In this document: positions 22,552-33,175 of the stretch, piece by piece
Position numbering within the stretch: position 1 is the first letter of the stretch
How the letters are laid out: each line of letters opens with the position of its first letter
From: Xanthostigma xanthostigma
Lineage: Eukaryota > Arthropoda > Insecta > Raphidioptera > Raphidiidae
Length of the DNA: 64,000 bases
Direction of reading: 5' to 3'
Assembly (NCBI GenBank): GCA_963575645.1
Contig: OY754466.1
Coordinates: 36,736,001 to 36,800,000, forward strand
Made by a program: the position numbers and the translations under genes
Notes under the pieces: generated by a model
The model's database searches: none
Told to the model about the DNA's origin: nothing
The model's input: only the letters and a program-made list of their open reading frames with translations

Positions 22552-23311
22552 TGGTTATGAGACAAAAGTCTCTAGAATGACTTTTCTATTCGAAATTTAA
22601 CAGGAAATATATCTACATAAAACAGTTTCGTTACTTTTGTAACATTCTTTATAATAGACGTATATAAATGATATTAATATCTATAACGTGATATACCGGC
22701 ATTATTCAATAAGAAACTGTTCATTACTAATAGCAGAAGAAAGGTGCTTCGGAGAAATTACTTTTTTTTGTTGAAAGAAAATTGCATACAGAAAATTTTG
22801 CAGAATGAATAATGAGTTTTTTTAGACAAAGAATGAATCTTTTCGTTGTATGAAAATGCAATTGCAAAAGCTTTCCTTTTATTAAGTAATTGAAAATGAG
22901 TTTTGCTTTTAAAATAAATCTAATTAGTCTTCTATTAAAGTGCTTAGAAAAGAAAAAGTGAACATAATTTTAAATGCTAATTAAATTAAGAAGCTTTTAC
23001 TCGGAAAGTTATTTAATTATTAACTCAATGTTCGATTTACGCAGAAAACAATTAACTTGTGCGAAGAGTAATGTCCGTACAATTGGTTAATTTTCTTATA
23101 CGTAACTTCAATCTGATGAGAAGCTGGGAGGGGGAGGGGAGAAAACTTTCTTGTGCGTGTGTGTCGAATATTGATAACGTAATGCTGACAGACATTCGCT
23201 TTTATTTTATTTAGAAAAAAAGTGATGCCGACAGCTACTGTCATACAGACTCTATAAATGTGATCAAACCGAAATATGGTATAGACGTATTGAAGCCAAC
23301 TAACCTAAATT
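22552..23311. other. AT-rich spacer, nothing recognised
   Basis: No repeat partner or coding signal was noticed. Confidence 0.35.
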
Positions 23312-23314
23312 TAA

Positions 23315-23853
23315 AGGTGGCACTTCACATGGCTATTTGTGTTCGCTATTGGGTGTTGGTTGTATTTGGCAAAATATATGGCGTTCAATACAAACATGCA
23401 AATAGAGGCAAATACGACCATCCACACATAGCAGTCAAATAACAAACACACAAACATTTGGCAGCAGAACGCAAGGTTCAAAATTCCAGGAATTTTAGCA
23501 CTGTTTCATTGTCCCAATTCATTTTCAATAGTAATTGTTCCAGTTCTCGCTCACAGCACAGACACAAAAATACTGCACGTCCGTACAGGTTCACGGCGCG
23601 TGCGCTTCTGAATATGGCCATTGTGTGGGCGGTTTATTTGCGTATTTGCCTATTTGACTCCTTTGAGGTGCCTCGAAAAACCGACATGCGCACGGTAACG
23701 GTAACGCCTATTTGACAAATAAGGCCAATAGGCCTTATTTGTCAAATAGGCAAATAAGGCCAACACTTTGTCAAATAGACTGTCCACACTTGGTAATTGT
23801 TTGCCAAATATGCCACAATACACAAATACAAATAGCCATGTGAAGTGCCGGCA
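23315..23853 (+). mobile_element. PIF/Harbinger-like MITE, family K, copy 1
   Basis: Terminal repeats are AGGTGGCACTTCACATGGC (left) and TGCCGGCACTTCACATGGC (right, other strand). They are flanked by TAA at 23312-23314 and 23854-23856, the TWA duplication of PIF/Harbinger. It is collinear with copy 2 at 24548 but about 43 bp longer, mostly from extra sequence around 23600-23640 and a duplicated 'aaataaggcc' palindrome near 23718-23760. Reading frames of 60-85 residues here recur in copy 2 only because the DNA is similar. Confidence 0.8.
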
Positions 23854-23856
23854 TAA

Positions 23857-24544
23857 GAGATGAGAATATTTTCTAATTTCATACTATTTAGTAGTCGGGT
23901 TTTAGTTTTTGAACTTATTTCATTTAGTTAGGTTTTGATATATTTTAAGCTTTATTTTTTATTATCCTCGGGGAGAGGGGGTAATTATCCTCTTTACTCC
24001 CCCATATCTATGTCCTTGACGGCAGGCTCATCCGCCCCTGTGTTATTGGCTTAAACTTAAATTTTCAGTTACGTATTTTGATTATGTTGTCAATTGTCAT
24101 TGCATTGACGTTGCTAGTTGCTAAGCAACGTACACAGTACGTGTGTTCTTAGTGTGCTTTGCATAAACCAACTCGTTTGTTTTGAATAGATTTTAACTTT
24201 CTCGTTACGTTGCCACGTCTCTTTCATTTGTGTTTACATTAACAAACCCTGAGACCTGTGAACTAAAATACTGTTCTATAAAGCGCGCGTTTCTTAAAAA
24301 TAGTTTTGTAACACTGTCAAATAATTGTCAATAGCTGTCAAGTAAGAAATATGAATGACTTGTGAATACAATAGACGTCAAGCGTTTTTTTCAGTATAAG
24401 AAAATATTTAAATCTCACATAAAAATATTTTAAACGGAAAATTTAAGTTATACAGCTTTTATATAAACGACGCATGAATGACATTTTGAAATTCGCGCCA
24501 AAACGTAGTCATGTGACCTGACGTCACTGCATCGAATTTTTATG
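23857..24544. other. Spacer between the two family K MITEs
   Basis: No repeat was recognised. It contains the palindrome GTTGCTAAGCAAC (24117-24129), similar in form to an RFX X-box, but a single site without a gene nearby means little. Confidence 0.35.
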
Positions 24545-24547
24545 TTA

Positions 24548-25043
24548 AGGTGGCACTTCACATGGCTATATTTGTGTTCGCTATTGGGTGTTTGTTGTAT
24601 TTGGCAAAATATATGACGTTCAAGACAAACATGCAAATAGAGGCAAATACGACCATCCACACAGGGCAGTCAAATAGCAAACACACAAACATTTGGCAGC
24701 AGAACGCAAGGTCCAAAATTCCAGGAATTTTAGCACTGTTTCATTGTCCCAATTCATTTTCAATAGTAATTGTTCCAATTCTCGCTCACAGCACAGACAC
24801 AAAAATACTGCACGTCCGTACAGGTTCACGGCGCTTTTGTGTGGACGGTTTATTTGCGTATTTGACCCCTTTGATGTGCCTCGAAAAACCGACAAGCGCA
24901 CGGTAACGCGTATTTGGTATTGGCCTTATTTGTCAAATAGGCAAATAAGGCCAACACTTTGTCAAATAGACTGTCCACACTTGGTAATTGTTTGCCAAAT
25001 ATGCCAAATACACAAATACAAATAGCCATGTGAAGTGCCGGCA
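24548..25043 (+). mobile_element. PIF/Harbinger-like MITE, family K, copy 2
   Basis: The termini are the same as copy 1, here flanked by TTA (24545-24547 and 25044-25046). It is closely similar to copy 1 throughout, including 'ttggcagcagaacgcaaggt' and 'cactgcacgtccgtacagg'-type blocks. The different target triplets (TAA and TTA) show independent insertions rather than a segmental duplication. Confidence 0.8.
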
Positions 25044-25046
25044 TTA

Positions 25047-25417
25047 GATCACACATATTGCCCATTGCGTATCGTTGGTGGCGTCGCTATTCTGGGAATC
25101 TGGATGTAAATAGTAAAAATATTAATGTTTCTATGAAAACAAATTACACGAATGTAGTAAAAGTGGCAGCTATCAAATAATTTCGATAGAGTGACCTCAC
25201 TTCTCGTTGTTTGGTGTTTTAAATTATGTTCGTTTCACTTAATTTTTGATTTTTTGTAGAAAAGCGACATAGTTTTAAATAAATCTTTCAGTATTGCACT
25301 TTTCACATCTTTTGCTGTTTAAATAAAAAAATAATATTGATTTAAAAGTTTTATGCATGTTCTCCATCAATGTTATTTTATAGCAATATATGTTTACAAG
25401 CGAATATACATTTATAA
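25047..25417. other. AT-rich spacer, nothing recognised
   Basis: No repeat or coding signal was seen. Confidence 0.35.
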
Positions 25418-25717
25418 GGGACATTCATTAATTAAGGGAGCTAAAAATAAGAGGGAGGGATCCGGCAAAATCTTACCAGAACTCATTTAAAGGGAGGAGA
25501 GGGTGAATGCAAATTTTACATCAACTTTTTAATTCAGAGAATATACACTATTATAACAGACTAGCGGCCCTGTACGTGCTTCGCTACGTATAAAGTGAAA
25601 TAATAAAAAAATTTAATTGGAACATCTATCTATCTATCTATTTTATTAATTGCTAGCTATTTTAAAATATAAATGTGCGTATATGTGTGTATGTAAATAT
25701 ATATGACTGCATACGTC

Positions 25718-26585
25718 AATAAAAAAATAGCGTAAAGTATTCGTGGATAACTGGTCTTTAAAACACTTGCTCTATTTCGAGGGTTCACTCCGGCTGCGCC
25801 GTCGTGCTCGAAAAAAAATAGCGTAAAGTATTCGTGGATAACTGGTCTTTAAAACGCTTGCTCTATTTCGAAGGTTCACTCCGGCTTCGCCGTCGTGCTC
25901 GAAAAAAATAGCGTGAAGTATTCGTGGATAACTGGTCTTTAAAACACTTGCTCTATTTCGAGCACGACGGCGCACCCGGAGTGAACCTTCGAAATAGAGC
26001 AAGCGTTTTAAAGACCAGTTATCCACGAATACTTTACGCTATTTTTTTTCGAGCACGACGGCGCAGCCGGAGTGAACCCTCGAAATAGAGCAAGTGTTTT
26101 AAAGACCAGTTATCCACGAATACTTTACGCTATTTTTTTATTGACGTATGCAGTCATATATATTTCCATACACACATATACGCACATTTATATTTTATTA
26201 ATTGCTAGCTATTTTAAAATATATATGTGTGTATGGAAATATATATGACTGCATACGTCAATAAAATAATAGCGTAAAGTATTCGTGGATAACTGGTCTT
26301 TAAAACACTTGCTCTATTTCGAGGGTTCACTCCGGCTGCGCCGTCGTGCTCGAAAAAAAATAGCGTAAAGTATTCGTGGATAACTGGTCTTTAAAATACT
26401 TGCTCTATTTCGAGGGTTCACTCCGGCTGCGCCGTCGTGCTCGAAAAAAAATAGCGTAAAGTATTCGTAGATAACTGGTCTTTAAAACACTTGCTCTATC
26501 TCGAGGGTTCACTCCGGCTGCGCCGTCGTGCTCGAAAAAAAATAGCGTAAAGTATTCGTGGATAACTGGTCTTTAAAACACTTGC
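25718..26585. repeat. 87-bp tandem array with internal strand switch
   Basis: The unit is 'tagcgtaaagtattcgtgga', 'taactggtctttaaaacact', 'tgctctatttcgagggttca', 'ctccggctgcgccgtcgtgc' and 'tcgaaaaaaa'. Two and a half direct units (25724-25963) are followed by two inverted units (25964-26133). A mirrored copy of the leader (26134-26267) comes next, then four direct units (26268-26585). Units differ by only a few bases, so expansion and inversion are recent. The 84-residue minus-strand frame at 25772-26026 only reads through the units. Confidence 0.85.
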
Positions 26586-26879
26586 CGGTACTTGTAAAAC
26601 TGATTCGCCGTCATCTTGATCTATGATATTGCATCTTTCGCTTCAAATTTAGGTTAAAAATTTATTTATTAAATTTATTTATTAAAATTACTCACCTATA
26701 ATAATAATTGTTTTTAACTTTCTTTCAAATACGTATTTATTTTAAGTCTCACTTGGATAGTAACTAAAGATTAACCGTCATAATATTTTGAAAACAACAC
26801 TGTTTCATTGTTTGTATAAAATTCCAAAACCTACTTACAATATTTAAGTATTTACATACGTCAAAAAATTGATTTTTAA
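26586..26879. other. Spacer inside the Helentron-like element
   Basis: AT-rich, no unit recognised. Confidence 0.4.
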
Positions 26880-27755
26880 AAAATGCCACTTTCGTTGTAA
26901 TTTTATAACTCAAGAACGGACTCACCTATCCAAACCAAATTTTTAGGCTTTGTTCGGACTATTTAGTAGATGGTTTATGTGAAGTTTGCACAAAATCGAT
27001 CGAGCGGTTCTTCATTTATCACATTTTTTATATATCTTGGCATTGATTTTTATAGATATTTGTTACAAAAAATGTAATAAATGAAGAACCGCTCGATCGA
27101 TTTTGTGCAAACTTCACATAAACCATCTACTAAATAGTCCAAACAAAGCCTAAAAATTTGGCTTGGATAGGTAAGCCCGTTCTTGAGTTATAAAATTACA
27201 ACGAAAAGTGGCATCTATATGTATAAAAATCAAAATGCCACTTTTCGTTGTAATTTTATAACTCAAGAACGGGCTCACCTATCCAAACCAAATTTTTAGG
27301 CTTTGTTCGGACTATTTAGTAGATGGTTTATGTGAAGTTTGCACAAAATCGGTTGAGCGGTTCTTCATTTATCACATTTTTTGTAACAAATATCTATAAA
27401 AATCAATGCCACCTTTCGTTGTAATTTTATAACTCAAGAACGGGCCCACCTATCCAAACCAAATTTTTAGCCTTTGTTCGGACTATTTAGTAGATGGTTT
27501 ATGTGAAGTTTGCACAAAATCGGTCGAGCGGTTCTTCCTTTATCACATTTTTTATATATCTTGGCATTGATTTTTATAGATATTTGTTACAAAAAATGAG
27601 ATAAATGAAGAACCGCTCGATCGATTTTGTGCAAACTTCACATAAACCATCTACTAAATAGTCCGAACAAAGTCTCAAAATTTGGTTTGGATAGGTGAGC
27701 CCGTTCTTGAGTTATAAAATTACAACGAAAAGTGGCATTGATTTTTATATATATA
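26880..27755. repeat. Array of about 180-bp units in alternating orientation
   Basis: The unit runs from 'gccacttttcgttgtaattt' through 'ctcacctatccaaaccaaat', 'gactatttagtagatggttt' and 'cgagcggttcttcatttatc' to 'tgtaacaaatatctataaa'. Orientations are: direct 26884, inverted 27050, direct 27232, direct 27413, inverted 27580. Three further units, all inverted, lie at 45487-46022. Adjacent inverted units would form long hairpins. Confidence 0.85.
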
Positions 27756-27895
27756 GATAACATTTAAAAATTATAGGGTAAATCTCACGTGCGGGCGAGA
27801 GAGGGTCTCACTACATCTTACCGAATCTCATCAAAGGGAATAGGGTCCAAATTTAGAAAAAAAAAATACTTCACGTAATTAGTGGACATTCCGTA

Positions 27896-28084
27896 AGCAG
27901 AAAGGTTCAACAATTTAATTTTTAAAACAAATGTCAATTATTTTATTAGAATGATTTTTTTGTAGTAAATACAGATGCATTTTTATATTTTTCCGAAAAT
28001 GCGATTTTTCTACATGACACCAATATCTATATAGGAATTTTGTGAAAAATCAAAAATTTCCCTTTACAGTTTTATATCTCTTGT
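27896..28084. other. AT-rich spacer
   Basis: Nothing recognised. Confidence 0.35.
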
Positions 28085-28590
28085 TATGTCAATAAACTAG
28101 GTCAAGAAGACCAAAAAACCCGGATGTTTGAACTCAAAACCCGGACAAAATTGCAAAAAAAAATATTATTTTAATAATAAATAAAACCGTGTTATATTTA
28201 TTATTATAATTAAGTACTAAATCACAAATTGCATTACAGAATTAGTATTGATGGATTTTCGACAATCTTTGATGCAACTTAACATACAAAATTAAAGTAA
28301 TATAATCATAAAATACATGGAATAGTTCCATATTTAATTATGTCTCTATTTTCTTTGGTAATAAAATTAAAGAACCTTATAAAAATTTAAAAAAACCAAA
28401 CAATAATTCTTTCTTTCTTCCAATAAGCAAAAATAAATCTTTTCAAATGACTATCGACTCTTGATAAAAAAAATATTTATCTAGTCATTTTAAAATCCAG
28501 ACTGTAAACCAAACCCCGCCCGGACGCTCCCTGAACGCCCTTAAAAAAAGGACAAATCCGGGGAAATCTGGACGTATGGCTACCCTACCT
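28085..28590. mobile_element. Possible old transposon with 'acccggacaaa' ends
   Basis: The left edge reads 'aacccggatgtttgaactca' and 'aaacccggacaaaattgc'. The right edge reads 'gacaaatccggggaaatctg' and 'gacgtatggctaccctacc'. The ends are loosely inverted ('aacccgga' against 'tccgggg'). Similar terminal words occur in insect DNA transposons from memory, but the class is not resolved and no coding part remains. Confidence 0.35.
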
Positions 28591-29296
28591 GTACCTATAA
28601 AATATTATACACTTTTGGTAGTCGGTCAAACAGATTTTCGGTTGTACATCTCGACTGTCCAAATATAAATATCTATCTGCTTCAATAACAGGTGAACGCG
28701 AGTGTTTTTGTATGCGTGTAGTATATGTGAGCCTTCACATTTTTCATTGTGTCGTGTGTAACTGAATCAATAAAACACAATGGAGTTGAACTGATTGACC
28801 GCGTCGTCTAATATCTGTTATTTGCGACAAAACTCCTTGCGGCCAAATCGATACCAATCTGCTCTAACGTGCACGTATGGCTGGCGCGATTAGATCTATA
28901 ATGTGTAATGTAGCTGTGCATATTATATCTAAGCGCGCGCAGTGTGGCGACCAAGTTCTCGCAAACTAAACCGACCGCGTGCGCACTGTGCAATATTTAC
29001 ACGAACCTTTTCGACCCCCATCTATCTTCGAAACTTGTTACATTAGAAGACTAAATTTTTTCATGGGCTTTGAGGTTATACCAAAAAGAATGTTCAAAAA
29101 TCACAATTTTTGGCTTTCACTGACTGATTGAGAAATCATAATTCACAAGCGTCTAGCTGATCCCGAATGCATCAACCGATCGTCCAAATACTACTCGTGT
29201 CTAGTCGGTGCTGGGATGAAGAGTGATATAGAATATTGGGATCCTTCAAATTGGTGGAGCTTTAAAAACATGGCGACGATGGGGTATCATTTCCCA
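28591..29296. other. Spacer with a GC-richer stretch
   Basis: Positions 28790-29000 are richer in CG ('taagcgcgcgcagtgtggcg'). No start, splice pattern, repeat partner or domain was recognised, and the 61-residue minus-strand frame has no visible motif. Confidence 0.3.
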
Positions 29297-29299
29297 TAG

Positions 29300-29557
29300 T
29301 TACTATGGTTACTATATAGTAAACAGTGCAATTGTGAATTTTTTTTAAATTGGCCTGATACAAATCATCGAAAAATAAATTTCCTTAAAGGGAAACGTAT
29401 ATTTAATGCCGGCCATATCATAAAATTAGGCAAAAATTCTATTGAAACAGAACCTTCAAGTAAGGTGAAATTGACTGCTTTCTGTTTACAAACTTCCGAT
29501 TTAAAGAGTAATCAACAAGAAATAAAAGTCGTAAATAGAGATATTATATCAATGTAG
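29300..29557 (+). pseudogene. Relic of a SWIM-type zinc-finger protein
   Basis: The frame is open from 29300 to a TAG at 29555 but has no ATG at its head. The informative part starts near 29351 and includes FNAGHIIKLGKN, then VKLTAFCLQTSDLKS and IKVVNRDIISM directly before the stop. In a family of arthropod transposon-associated proteins I recall, an AGHI..LG segment is followed by 'ALCLQSSQL' and then a CSC..KH SWIM zinc finger. Here the stop falls where the first cysteine of the finger would come, and the finger itself is not seen downstream. I read it as a decayed, truncated copy. The family call is from memory; the reading frame is seen directly. What else it could be: a chance frame, which the length and composition make unlikely. 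Confidence 0.5.
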
Positions 29558-30530
29558 TGTTGATGAACGTTGCATACGTTTTATTGAAACATTACTTTAT
29601 TTACCAACCTGAAAATAGTCATCTGTCAAAATGTATTTTCAACTTTATTTTTTTTCTATCAAAATTCTTAGTGTGATTTAATAATAATAACTATCCAATT
29701 AATAAATGAAGTTTTCAATATTAAGACTAAGTATAATATCTACTTACTAGTTACTTGGTAAAATAACTAACCATCTGCATTGAAATGGCGTGGTACTATT
29801 ACAACCTTTTACTAACTTTTTATTTGTGTTTGCTCGAGGTGAAAACTTCTCAGGTTTCATAATAAGTCATTTATTAATTTATCAACGTTTTTTTTTTATT
29901 ATTATTACAAAAAAATCACGATTAACAGTATTCATTGACAGTACGATTCATATACTTGTTTCTCACATGTTAGTTAATAAGTTTCGGCGCCAGATAGAGT
30001 AGTCCATATCGCGGATCCCCATAACTTTTAAAAAATTATTGATATTTCACCAAAAAATATATATATGAGAAGTTTACATATATGAGAAGTTTACATATAC
30101 CTACACGAATCATTTATTTATAATATAAATCATAAGTTGCCAAGTAAAAATTTGACACCTTCTTAAGTTTAATTTTTTTCCTGGCACGCCGATTCGCTTT
30201 TTGTATCGAACTTGGCCCTTTTTTCACATTAGTGTGTTTAGTGGGATACAGTTTCTCCAGTCCGGCTTTTTGGTGCAAGTACTGCACACATTCATAGCTG
30301 GGAATGATAAAAGCTAGAATGTCAACTGTTATATATGTATCAACTGTGAGACATTACATTAACCTGGAACTTCAAGCAGAGCTAAGTCTTAATCATTGAG
30401 ATAAAAATGTCAAGAGGAAACGCAACAGTGTGGTTAAAATAAGTAGATCTGACAAGATCTGAGGCACTTAATACCTGCCTGTTAGATAATAGTTGTTTAT
30501 GTATCAGGTATCTAGATTGTAATACAATAT
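29558..30530. other. AT-rich spacer, nothing recognised
   Basis: One tandem 'catatatgagaagttta' pair lies at 30063-30097. No coding signal or repeat partner was noticed; the 70-residue plus frame at 29790 has no motif. Confidence 0.35.
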
Positions 30531-30534
30531 ATTG

Positions 30535-31228
30535 AGGTCTCTACACACGTGGCTGATTTTTACGGATTCTTTGCTAGATTTGGCTGCTAGGTTTCAAGCA
30601 AACTGTGGCGCTAGGTTTCGTGATAACTTTTATGTGTGCGCTTCACACGATGCGTGTATTGAAGCTTGTTTTGTAGATGGATTTGGTGCGCACGCAGTGA
30701 CAGTTCGAAAACAAAAGTGAACGTTTATTGTCTCTGAACAGTACACACACTATGATGCCATGTTTGTTTATGGGCGTTTGTGCAAGTAGTCCACGTGACA
30801 AGATACTGTTTCCTGATTGGAATTCTTGCTCAAAACGAGAAGACAAACAAGTACGAAAAATAGCCCCGGTTCTAATTTAGAAATCCATCTTATAAAAAAT
30901 AGAATAGTTACTTCTTACCACAACAAGTTTATTACTGGATGTACATTTCGAGAGCTATGCTCTCATCTTCAGCAATACACTAAACTCTAGTGTATTGCTG
31001 AAGATGAGAGCATAGCTCTCGAAATGTACATCCACTAATAAACTTGTTGTGGTAAGAAGTAACTATTCTATTTTTTATTAGATTCAAACCACAGTGCTCC
31101 TAATATTTTTGTAAATCCATCTTGTGACACGCACGCGAGCCCGTAGTGACGTCATTTTCATCCTCGTAGCCAACGCAAGTCCCAGCAACGATTCCAGCGG
31201 AAAAACCAGGCTTGTGTTCAGCGGTCTT
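30535..31228 (+). mobile_element. Family A PIF-like MITE with nested palindrome
   Basis: The ends are AGGTCTCTACACACG (left) and, on the other strand, AGACCGCTGAACACAAG (right). TTA follows the right end (31229-31231) and TTG precedes the left, so the TWA duplication has one change. The interior is the standard family A body, interrupted at 30892 by a 221-bp palindromic insert with an 11-bp duplication. Uninterrupted versions of that spot are found in other family A copies near 10765 and 44390. Confidence 0.7.
30892..31112. mobile_element. Palindromic insert with hammerhead-like motif
   Basis: It is flanked by aaatccatctt at 30881-30891 and 31113-31123, an 11-bp target duplication. Its core is a near-perfect foldback from 'gttacttcttaccacaacaa' inward, meeting at 'aaactctag'. 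Each arm has CTGAAGA-t-GAGAG-cata-gCTCTC-GAAATG (minus 30944-30972, plus 30998-31026) with a full five-base stem. The right side adds about 35 bp not in the foldback. The motif and duplication length fit a non-autonomous Penelope-like retroelement. This is an inference; no reverse transcriptase is present. Confidence 0.7.
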
Positions 31229-31264
31229 TATGTGAGAGTTGTGATATTATCGAAAAATGAACGT

Positions 31265-32335
31265 TAGTGGGGTCATTCAAGTATTGCGTAAGCAGAATTT
31301 TAGTAATTTTGGACACCCCCTCCCCCTTGTCAGCAAAAATAAGCAAAGCTCTTACCTCTCCCCCCTATTCTTACATATACATCGGTATATATGTACGGTC
31401 TATACCCGAATTCGATCAATGACCGAAATAAATGCGCAAAACTAGTTTTGACCAACGAATATTTACCAAACCCGAAATCTTACATTTAAACAGGTATTGA
31501 CTGTTATAAAATGAGCAAAATTAGTGTTGCGCATTTTCAATTGAACAAAACTAGTTCTGTTCATTTCTGAACGGACAGTACTAGTACCTATGGCATCGAA
31601 ATCTTCTTTGCGTTTTTTAATTAACTTCTCCACATCAATGCTACTATTATGTCAAAGCGATTTATTCATCTGTATTGACTATTGTTTAGCAGACAGAGGT
31701 TTTAATTCAGCTTTCAATAAATTTGTTTTCTTAACCTCACTTAGTGTAGTAAGATAATTATGTTTCGTCATAAAAATATGTTTCAGAAGCCTCCAATAAG
31801 CCAACTAGTTGAGACTCGAATTCATCTTGCATTTTTATTTAATTATTACACTGAATATCCCACAATTATATATATTATAACATTCAGGAGAACAATTCAA
31901 TAGATAGGTACATAAACAAGAACATAACCCTACTTTTGTTCCGGTTCGGACACTTCGGACGTTGATTGAATGAAACAAGCAGAACTAGTACTGTCCGTTC
32001 AAAAATGGACAGAACTAGTTTTTACCAATTGAAAATGTGCAAAACTAGTTTTTCTCATTTTATAACACTCAATACCCGTTTAAATGTAAGATTTCGGGTT
32101 TGGGTAATATTCGTTGGTCAAAACTAGTTTTGCGCATTTATTTCGGTCATTGACCGAATCCGGGTATAAACCGTAACATATATATTTTTAAATCTGCTCA
32201 AGTTTCTTTATTGTAATAAATAAATATTGTTGACATCATCACCATCTAGACCCCCCCTCCTCCATGTCATCAAAAATAAGCTAACCAAAGACTCCACCCC
32301 TTTGATGCTTACGTAACATTTGAATGGCTCCAGTG
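31265..32335. mobile_element. Family Q element with inverted ends
   Basis: The left end 'ggtcattcaagtattgcgta' plus 'agc' is inverted at the right end as 'gcttacgtaacatttgaatg' plus 'gctcc'. Near each end lies a pyrimidine-rich stretch (31310-31330 and 32248-32270) with 'tcaaaaataagc' or 'cagcaaaaataagc', in the same orientation at both sides. Its middle is family P. Confidence 0.45.
31387..32185. mobile_element. Long inverted-repeat element, family P
   Basis: Arms of about 195 bp (31387-31580 and 31984-32185) carry 'aatgcgcaaaactagttttg', 'cccgaaatcttacatttaaa', 'ttttcaattg' and 'acggacagtactagt' in mirrored order. The loop of about 400 bp is unique AT-rich DNA. Repeats of 'caaaactagtt' within each arm may be binding sites. 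Whether P is an insertion into Q or its centre cannot be decided from one copy. Confidence 0.65.
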
Positions 32336-32900
32336 AGTTTTTACAGTCACACGAGCTATAAAAGCATTACAATCGAGATGCATATTTTCTGCACGTACCT
32401 CTTAATACAGTGACTAATTTATGCAGCGGTATAATGTTAACGAATATAACTAGTTACAAGTATTTCGAATGTGTAGCAACAGCGCGTGCTGAACAATTCG
32501 TATCATCTCTTGACATTTCTACCTCAATGACTGAATCCACACACTTCGTGTATACGCTATCCTGTGTCGTTATATTGATTGACGTTGTGAGATTGCCTCC
32601 CAGTTTGCTCTGTTTATCATTAAACCGTGCCAACAGACATTTAACGCTACGTTATTTATCTCGCTTCTACCAACTGCACTCTCATTTATTATTTTAATTT
32701 CGGTTCAACACTAATTTCTGTTTACCAATCATTTAGTCCAAATGTAAAGCCGATGAGTAAATTAAACAGTCAGTTAAATAATTACCCATATAAATATTAT
32801 CGATATCCGTCGTGAATGAGTTTTTTTTATTAGCCACGTTTAATACAAAGCGTGAGGTCTATCTCAAATGAACTAACAATGAATGAAATTTTGTCGTCTG
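32336..32900. other. Spacer, nothing recognised
   Basis: The 95-residue plus frame (32410-32697) begins MTNLCSGIML and shows no domain. No repeat partner was noticed. Confidence 0.3.
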
Positions 32901-32903
32901 CAA

Positions 32904-33175
32904 TAGTGAAGTATCGCTCCTGAGCGAGTCGTTCATAATGAACGACTCCTTTCTCGGAGCGGGGCGAGCCACTCTTTTTTTGTGAATGACTCATTCCGAG
33001 CGCCATTGCTCTGTGCTGAGCTATTCTGTACTGTTGAATTCGCACATTTACACAGCGCACACAGCACAGGTCACAGAGGCATTAGTGAATTTTGCACGTA
33101 CGGAGTTATCTTTGCTAAGTCATTTAATGTTGAATGGCACACTGTAAGTGTAATAGTATTAAGCTTACAGTGACT
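32904..33175 (+). mobile_element. hAT-like MITE family B, right end missing
   Basis: It starts TAGTGAAGTATCGCTCCTGA and continues 'gcgagtcgttcataatgaac', 'gagcgccattgctctgtgct', 'gaattcgcacatttacacag' and 'tgcacgtacggagttatctt'. These match the right half of the complete copy at 46560-47075, reversed. The other terminus was not found, so it is truncated. Confidence 0.6.

Larger units (their letters stand above)
25560..27758 (+). mobile_element. Helentron-like composite with two expanded arrays
   Basis: It starts 'actagcggccctgtacgtgc' and ends 'tttttatatatatagat', the same ends as 44905-46024. A leader (25560-25717) is followed by an 87-bp-unit array (25718-26585), a spacer, and an array of roughly 180-bp units (26880-27755). 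Both arrays switch strand inside. The class call is from terminal style and the habit of Helentron non-autonomous elements of carrying tandem repeats; no coding sequence is present. Confidence 0.55.
25418..27895. mobile_element. Host repeat (family Q-like) split by a Helentron-like element
   Basis: Left part 25418-25559 holds 'gggacattcattaattaagg', 'aatcttaccagaactcattt' and 'aaagggaggagaggg'. Right part 27759-27895 holds 'catcttaccgaatctcatca', 'aagggaatagggtcc' and 'cgtaattagtggacattccg'. The outer edges are inverted relative to each other, as in the Q element at 31265-32335. The 2.2 kb between them belong to a different element, so this is an old repeat interrupted by a later insertion. 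Confidence 0.45.

Noticed and set aside
24117-24129. GTTGCTAAGCAAC as an RFX X-box
   Set aside because: It is a single palindrome with no gene or second element nearby; chance is a sufficient explanation.
23458-25025. Two related frames starting MAAERKVQNSRNF at 23458 and 24693
   Set aside because: They lie inside the two copies of the family K MITE. They look conserved only because the DNA is duplicated; they diverge in frame after about 50 residues and show no domain.
25718-26585. CRISPR-like array
   Set aside because: The units are contiguous 87-bp repeats without unique spacers, change strand, and sit inside a eukaryotic transposable element.
31310-31380. Pyrimidine-rich tract and AG as a splice acceptor
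   Set aside because: The tract occurs at both sides of repeat family Q in the same orientation and belongs to that repeat.
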